41,053 bases of DNA from Aporhodopirellula sallentina SM41 (GTDB taxonomy: Bacteria; Planctomycetota; Planctomycetia; Pirellulales; Pirellulaceae). Numbering within the stretch: position 1 is the first letter of the stretch; each line of letters starts with the position of its first letter. The notes below the pieces were generated by a model. It ran no database searches and was not told the DNA's origin. It was given only the letters and a program-made list of their open reading frames with translations. Location of the stretch: contig NZ_ANOH01000462.1 in assembly GCF_000346505.1 (NCBI RefSeq), positions 1 to 41,053 on the forward strand. The letters are read 5' to 3'. The position numbers and the translations under genes are program-made. Positions 37,801 through 41,053 of this stretch are shown here, in pieces.

Positions 37801-37926
37801 CGTTATCTCTCCGAACGGAACCTGCTCGCCAAGTCGCAACCGACCCAGCCTCCGATGCTCGACCAGTTTGACGCACTGACATCGGATTCGCGTTCCACGC
37901 GATCCAAGCGGCGACGGGTCGCCTAA
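34894..37926 (+). CDS. Large MscS-family mechanosensitive channel (MscK/KefA-like)
   Basis: 1010 residues from ATG 34894; other in-frame starts lie at 34744 and 34846. A leader-like hydrophobic segment (VNALLVHGATATRVGALVLAFIATPLLAQ) is followed by a ~290-residue periplasmic, helix-rich domain with coiled-coil character (ELSTRVDEANAKLDRTTTDLNDIT...). Many membrane segments follow (GLIASVVIVLLLRW, VVASVLTVLVAFAIPGALYLI and others). The C-terminal MscS core has the pore-lining helix WLAVGLTIGLGFGLQDMVRN (about residues 808-827), LFGGLIVLFEKPARLGDFI and the beta domain with GREVIIPNQNFVDSEVVNW. It should open under membrane tension to release solutes during osmotic downshock. It is a single gene, with the second copy of the hairpin element 28 bp past its stop. 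Confidence 0.94.
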   Translation: MTSPHHRSSFYRIAFGQTAFVNALLVHGATATRVGALVLAFIATPLLAQQTVYLDEGYSQTSHHATLVAPPPISTQQAIMNAPPIESRPDLIASSRRYPATSYFESSLDDSRGSINRAPRYGSNGMETASEVASRFRRLSETAPEPVANVAAQNASYVEQWIELNALQRELSTRVDEANAKLDRTTTDLNDITAKLHHYGLTPTIGMLLRSRREQLDQWQVDDSSNLFAGQELARSRAQQLEIEMVRHDGSHPELHARELLDAAGIASATSDYPRLNYQLQDLLEERHQWLASLKQGYQDYQQKLGELDSTTAAAASLADRYRALIDRHITWIRSGNPLSIGDLKRLGQGASALFDSSRSAAFGYSVQRKWESSPIEGIGLIASVVIVLLLRWRAKVVLVGVGERRRMKDASPEMRKVVASVLTVLVAFAIPGALYLIARWLGNGYVSESTLTASSGIYAASLVALMVELPRQLLRGSGFVDKHVDVELPRRERASTYLKVIGLGLVLAAYVVTLVGEVDHGAWRDSTARLGFLLSMALVAWTFHLALRPVGGFLEPLIAKFGGSVIHRLRFVIYFAGIGFPLVMMVLSSLGYSFTACELIQKAIFTLSGLLVAATLWPAVKILSSHCWGMLTGTAPTKPERDRYGELPDTSGSSVTGVLGEHYLELKHHLAFLCQCALVFTAIVGIGWLWIDIFPNVRMGNPVVWSVEDTVTKTTMDASGQMVASTVVETTPVTVVHLLAAAVTLFVAFQLAKLLPALFDALVLQRVSFDEAMEHFSLVLGRFLLFGVGCLIACKWIGIRWQTIQWLAVGLTIGLGFGLQDMVRNLFGGLIVLFEKPARLGDFITVGNVKGRVAAQRLRTTVLSDDDGREVIIPNQNFVDSEVVNWRGAGRLSAVPLEVAVSRDERPADICRTLTELVIEQDEVLLTPTPQATLVCVGKRSQRIEVRAWIEEGRDAESYRDSLLRIVRRYLSERNLLAKSQPTQPPMLDQFDALTSDSRSTRSKRRRVA

Positions 37927-37954
37927 TGCTTTCATGTCAACTTGGTCTTCGGGC

Positions 37955-38020
37955 GTGGACGGGGCAACGAGTCCTTTCCCACGCAAGGGACTCGTTGCCT
38001 CGTCCACTACCAAATGCTGC
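37955..38020. repeat. 66-bp hairpin element, copy 2
   Basis: The stem pairs 37955-37974 with 37988-38007 (20 bp, one G-T pair), followed by the same taccaaatgctgc tail as copy 1. It lies in the convergent spacer between the mscS-like and FecR genes, where it could terminate both. Confidence 0.85.
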
Positions 38021-38060
38021 ACTCAATCAATCGACGTCCCTGGCAGCGTCCTCTCACGAC

Positions 38061-39773
38061 TCAGTGCCGGATCGGGACGACGGCATTCCATGTGCTACCG
38101 ATCCGAATCTCATCGAACGCCGCGATAGCGGTCGCGTCTGACCACAGGCGAATCTGGTCGATCACGCCGTCTTGTTCGAGCGGTTTTCCGGTGACATCCC
38201 ACAGGACCGGTTCGCATGCCGCCGGCGGGTCTGATTCCGAATAGGCGTTTGCAAAGATGTGATCAGGTCCGTCGCGATGCAGTTCGAGTTTGAGCACGAT
38301 CAGGTAGGTCGTATCGGGATCGAGGTTGCGACCGCCGGCGTGTTCCGCTCCGCTGAAGAGAGTCAGGTTTTCTCGCATGTCGATTGAAACGCCGAAACGC
38401 TTGATGTCGAAGCCCGAACGCAGCGCGAGCCCAGCTCCGCAGCGGTCGTCGCGGGGAGACTGAATCACACGTTTTCGCATCACGAAACTCAGGTAGACGT
38501 TTTGGTCCTTCGCGACATCAATCGGTTCTGCGAGCGTGCGAGCGGAGACCGACGCGAGCGAAACAACCGTGTGCTTGGGGGTAATTGGCTGCAACCACGC
38601 CGGTGCGTTCAAATAGCCGCCCTGGCGAATGACGCCGCTCGGTGGGAACAGCGGGTTGGAGTGTTTGAACCACGGCACGCTCCATCCGATGCCCCCGGGG
38701 TCCTTCTGCATCACGCCGAGAGGGTACTCGAACGATTCGTGAACCGTCGGTTGGTCATAGTCGTCCCGGCTGTTGATTCGCGTCGCAAACGCACGAAGTG
38801 TATCCAGGTGGTCGGCGTCGCCCTTGAGTGTCATTCCGTGGTTGTCCGATGGGGAACGGAACCGAACGGATTTGCCTTCGGCCAACATCGAGCGTCCTGA
38901 ATTGGATGCGCGTTCACGCGGCAGCCACGTGACGGCTCCCTGTAGAACCGTGACATTGCTTTGCCCGTCCGAGTCTACCGACACGGCAAACTCCGTCCCG
39001 ATGTCAACGACGTTGGTGGTCGGGGTTCGCAGTGTGAATCCGAGAGCCTGATCGTAGGCTTTGGCGAGCACCGTACCTTCGAGAACGGTCATCGCGCGAT
39101 CGGCATCGAGCGTCGCACGCACCGGACGTTCACGTGCATCGAGGATCACCACCGCCCCGTAAATCGAATTGAGACGCGCGACACCTTTACGCAGATGGAT
39201 GTGTCCGAAATCGAACTGGTCGCCGATCTGAACGTCCATGTCCCAGAGAGCGTCCTCCTGATACGTCACCGTCATGACGTTTTCGAAGTCCAGAAACGAG
39301 GACTGGTCCGGCCGTGACAGGATGGGTTTGGAACTATGGGTGGCCAACTGAACCGAAGCCTGGTTCGTGTTGTATAAGAGGGTAGAGTAAACAACCGATA
39401 CGCCGATAATGGTCGCCGCCAACATCAACACCCACGGACCGAGGAACGCATGTTTCTCGCTCTGCTTACTTGCCGAGTTGCGGCCGGTTTTGACCGCGGA
39501 CGGATCCAAGGCGGGGTTCGAACCGGATGACGAGGACGGGTCGAAACGGATCGCTGTGTTGCGAACCTGAAACTCTTCCTGCAACATCGCGTCGAATTGA
39601 AGCGAGCGAACCGCGACGTATCGCAGCCCTTTATCGTTTCGCAGTAGGTCGTTGAGTTCGTCGATCTGTTCGGCCGTCGCGTCACCGCCCTGCGAAATCT
39701 GAAGGAGTTCTTCGACTTTCCTGCTCGGTTCGTTCCGGTTCGGTTCGATCCAGCTCTGTTCGTCAGATTTCAT
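38061..39773 (-). CDS. FecR-domain membrane protein with LamG-like C-terminal domain
   Basis: 570 residues from ATG 39773. The cytoplasmic N-terminus has a short anti-sigma-like helical region (SRKVEELLQISQGGDATAEQIDELNDLLRND). One membrane segment lies at about 110-131 (FLGPWVLMLAATIIGVSVVYS). The periplasmic FecR domain spans about 180-310 (GVARLNSIYGAVVILDARERPVRATL, GFTLRTPTTNVVDIGTEFAVSV, VTVLQGAVTW). The last ~220 residues (VHESFEYPLGVMQKD... to DQIRLWSDATAIAAFDEIRIG) resemble a concanavalin/LamG-type beta-sandwich. It lies 74 bp downstream of the sigma gene and very likely controls that sigma factor by binding it at the membrane. Confidence 0.9.
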   Translation of the reverse strand: MKSDEQSWIEPNRNEPSRKVEELLQISQGGDATAEQIDELNDLLRNDKGLRYVAVRSLQFDAMLQEEFQVRNTAIRFDPSSSSGSNPALDPSAVKTGRNSASKQSEKHAFLGPWVLMLAATIIGVSVVYSTLLYNTNQASVQLATHSSKPILSRPDQSSFLDFENVMTVTYQEDALWDMDVQIGDQFDFGHIHLRKGVARLNSIYGAVVILDARERPVRATLDADRAMTVLEGTVLAKAYDQALGFTLRTPTTNVVDIGTEFAVSVDSDGQSNVTVLQGAVTWLPRERASNSGRSMLAEGKSVRFRSPSDNHGMTLKGDADHLDTLRAFATRINSRDDYDQPTVHESFEYPLGVMQKDPGGIGWSVPWFKHSNPLFPPSGVIRQGGYLNAPAWLQPITPKHTVVSLASVSARTLAEPIDVAKDQNVYLSFVMRKRVIQSPRDDRCGAGLALRSGFDIKRFGVSIDMRENLTLFSGAEHAGGRNLDPDTTYLIVLKLELHRDGPDHIFANAYSESDPPAACEPVLWDVTGKPLEQDGVIDQIRLWSDATAIAAFDEIRIGSTWNAVVPIRH

Positions 39774-39785
39774 GTCAGGTGTCTA

Positions 39786-39819
39786 TGTTGAGTGAGACAA
39801 GCTGTTGAGTAAGGCAAGC
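39786..39819. repeat. 17-bp tandem duplication between sigma and FecR genes
   Basis: tgttgagtgagacaagc and tgttgagtaaggcaagc are adjacent and differ at two positions. They sit just upstream of the FecR start codon. Confidence 0.75.
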
Positions 39820-39847
39820 TCGGTTGGATGTGATGCCCATGTCCGCA

Positions 39848-40414
39848 CTACGAATTCATTTCGTTGGAGGCCAGTCGTTGGTCGATGCATTTTCGCAACG
39901 ACTTTCGACTCCTCATCATCAAACTTTTGATTGCATCGATCGTCTTGTTGGTGGTGTTGGCGATCTGTTGCAACGAAAAATTTTCTGCGTAGCGAAGTCC
40001 GAATACGTGGCGGGTATCGTCGTCCATCTTCTCCAAGCATCGATGAAGTGCTTGCTGTCGATCGGGCCATGACTCCATGTCCGTGTCGGCGATCTCGCAC
40101 AGCATGTCGACCACATCGGTGTGAAAGACGACGCGTTCACGTTCACGACTTCGGTCTCGCAAAAATCCGAGTACTTCGTATCTCGCAACACCGAACGCCC
40201 AGGGCAAGAACGGGGAGCCGTCGCGGTATTGTGACGCTTTCTTCCACAGCGTGAGGTTTGTTTTTTGGAGCACGTCCTGTGCGTCGTCTCGGTTACCAAG
40301 CGCTGAAAACACGAAGCCTTTTAATTGGCTTTGGTGCATGGTTAGGAGACTAACAAACTGTTCACTGACCTCGTCCGATTCCGGCATTACGTTCTCTAAC
40401 TGCTCGCGTTCCAT
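39848..40414 (-). CDS. ECF-type RNA polymerase sigma factor
   Basis: 188 residues from ATG 40414. Region 2 is recognisable in MHQSQLKGFVFSALGNRDDAQDVLQKTNLTLWKKASQYRDGSPFLPWAFGVARYEVLGFLRDRSRE (DDAQDVLQ and FLPWAFGVAR are typical of the planctomycete/verrucomicrobial ECF subfamily). Region 4 is CLEKMDDDTRHVFGLRYAENFSLQQIANTTNKTIDAIKSLMMRSRKSLRKCI, with a good helix-turn-helix. It directs RNA polymerase to a specific regulon and is probably held inactive by the FecR protein encoded downstream. The DUF1559 gene is transcribed divergently from the same region and may be a target. Confidence 0.94.
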   Translation of the reverse strand: MEREQLENVMPESDEVSEQFVSLLTMHQSQLKGFVFSALGNRDDAQDVLQKTNLTLWKKASQYRDGSPFLPWAFGVARYEVLGFLRDRSRERERVVFHTDVVDMLCEIADTDMESWPDRQQALHRCLEKMDDDTRHVFGLRYAENFSLQQIANTTNKTIDAIKSLMMRSRKSLRKCIDQRLASNEMNS

Positions 40415-40772
40415 GGCGAGTCACCACCACGAAGCTCTATAGGTTCTTGGTCTATAGGGCGGGCGACTCATGGTGGCGACAAAAGCTATCGCCACGAATA
40501 CTGAAAAGGTGTCATCTATTCTAAAGGAAATTGCCAAAGGTTGGACTTCTTTCCGTTGTTTCCAAAGTTTCGGCGTTTTCCGTGCCACCTCCGCAAAGTA
40601 ACTGGAGAATACCACTGAGAGCCGGCAATGGTTGCTTTTTGCGAATTGTTATCACGCGAGAATCCGACCCGAGTCAGTGACTTATCACAGATGTCAAGAA
40701 ATCCTCTGCGTGCAACTCTATGGATTTTCTTGTTTTTCTCTATTCACTTTTCGTTCTATAGGAATCAATTCA
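40415..40772. promoter_or_regulatory. Divergent control region with repeated tctatagg and a hairpin
   Basis: 358 bp between the sigma gene (-) and the DUF1559 gene (+), with no supported ORF. The octamer tctatagg occurs at 40436-40443, 40451-40458 and 40755-40762. The first two are 15 bp apart, upstream of the sigma start, and the third overlaps the ribosome-binding site of the DUF1559 gene. GTGGCGA/TCGCCAC forms a hairpin at 40473-40495. These could be sigma or operator sites; this is inference only. Confidence 0.35.
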
Positions 40773-41053
40773 ATGCGGAAGAATCAAACAACCCGTTCGG
40801 GGTTCACGTTGGTTGAGCTGTTGGTGGTGATTGCCATCATCGGCGTCTTGGTTGGGCTGCTTTTGCCTGCTGTTCAGGCCGCCCGTGAAGCGGCTCGTCG
40901 CATGAGCTGCAGCAACAACTTCAAACAAATCGGCCTCGGTATCCACAACTACCACAGCGCCTACAACAATCTGCCCGGCCACGGTATCGGAACGATGGAT
41001 GCATCGATTACGGCGTGGTGGCACGGGTCGAACGCATCGAACGCGATGCGGTT
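40773..41053 (+). CDS. DUF1559 prepilin-like protein, cut by the window end
   Basis: At least 93 residues from ATG 40773, preceded by a taggaa ribosome-binding site; the 3' end lies outside the window. It starts [49 protein letters not shown]. This is the type IV prepilin/pseudopilin N-terminus ([15 protein letters not shown], cleaved before Phe with Glu at +5) joined to the planctomycete DUF1559 pattern [14 protein letters not shown], followed by [21 protein letters not shown]. Such proteins are present in dozens to hundreds of copies per planctomycete genome and are thought to be exported or assembled by a type II/IV pilin-like machinery. It is divergent from the sigma gene. Confidence 0.95.
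   Translation, partial: MRKNQTTRSGFTLVELLVVIAIIGVLVGLLLPAVQAAREAARRMSCSNNFKQIGLGIHNYHSAYNNLPGHGIGTMDASITAWWHGSNASNAMR

Overview
The window looks like chromosomal DNA of a planctomycete close to the Pirellulaceae (Rhodopirellula-like). The evidence is the family content read from the translations: a PSCyt1/DUF1549/DUF1553 protein next to a DUF1501 protein and an EF-hand protein, a C-x-P-x-R sulfatase, a large secreted protein with an N-terminal 'LDDRRVLA' motif and a dockerin pair, a sigma factor followed by a FecR/LamG-like membrane protein, and a DUF1559 prepilin-like protein cut by the right edge. There is no sign of phage, plasmid, CRISPR array, rRNA or tRNA. The content is mostly housekeeping and cell-envelope genes, separated by unusually repeat-rich and hairpin-rich intergenic DNA.

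Layout. 0.2-6.2 kb: secreted dockerin/cadherin-like protein (-), Gly-rich secreted protein (+), small lipoprotein (+). 6.3-10.6 kb: pyruvate dehydrogenase aceE-aceF (+), with no E3 gene beside it. 11.1-12.9 kb: a DPM1-like glycosyltransferase and a Tat-exported hydroxypyruvate-isomerase-like TIM barrel. 12.9-15.0 kb: a kinase-gene stump between two copies of a ~106-bp repeat, then a sulfatase (-). 15.0-17.2 kb: remains of a sigma/FecR gene pair, a hairpin-rich leader ending in an intrinsic terminator, and a deiodinase-like redox protein (+). 17.2-22.5 kb: a decayed ORF, then EF-hand, PSCyt1/DUF1549/DUF1553 and DUF1501 genes (-). 22.5-24.6 kb: structured intergenic DNA and a PQQ-repeat beta-propeller (+). 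24.8-28.9 kb: a translationally coupled three-gene carbohydrate operon (-; aldolase, dehydrogenase, isomerase) with a divergent AraC regulator (+). 29.0-31.4 kb: Porin_O_P outer-membrane porin and a very Cys-rich secreted protein (-). 31.8-34.7 kb: receiver-like protein (-), a long adenylate-kinase-like protein and futalosine hydrolase mqnB (+). 34.9-37.9 kb: a large MscS-family channel (+). 38.1-41.0 kb: ECF sigma and FecR genes (-), divergent from the DUF1559 gene (+).

The most unusual material is non-coding or decaying. There is a three-copy inverted-repeat-ended element that twice abuts a stop codon. A two-copy hairpin element shows a compensatory base-pair change. A series of hairpins ends in an intrinsic terminator just ahead of the deiodinase-like gene, making it a candidate cis-regulatory RNA or sRNA. 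A second hairpin-rich spacer follows aceF. Perfect palindromes sit in the porin leader. Short remnants match the sigma/FecR family that is intact elsewhere in the window. All family calls come from reading motifs; no database search was run.
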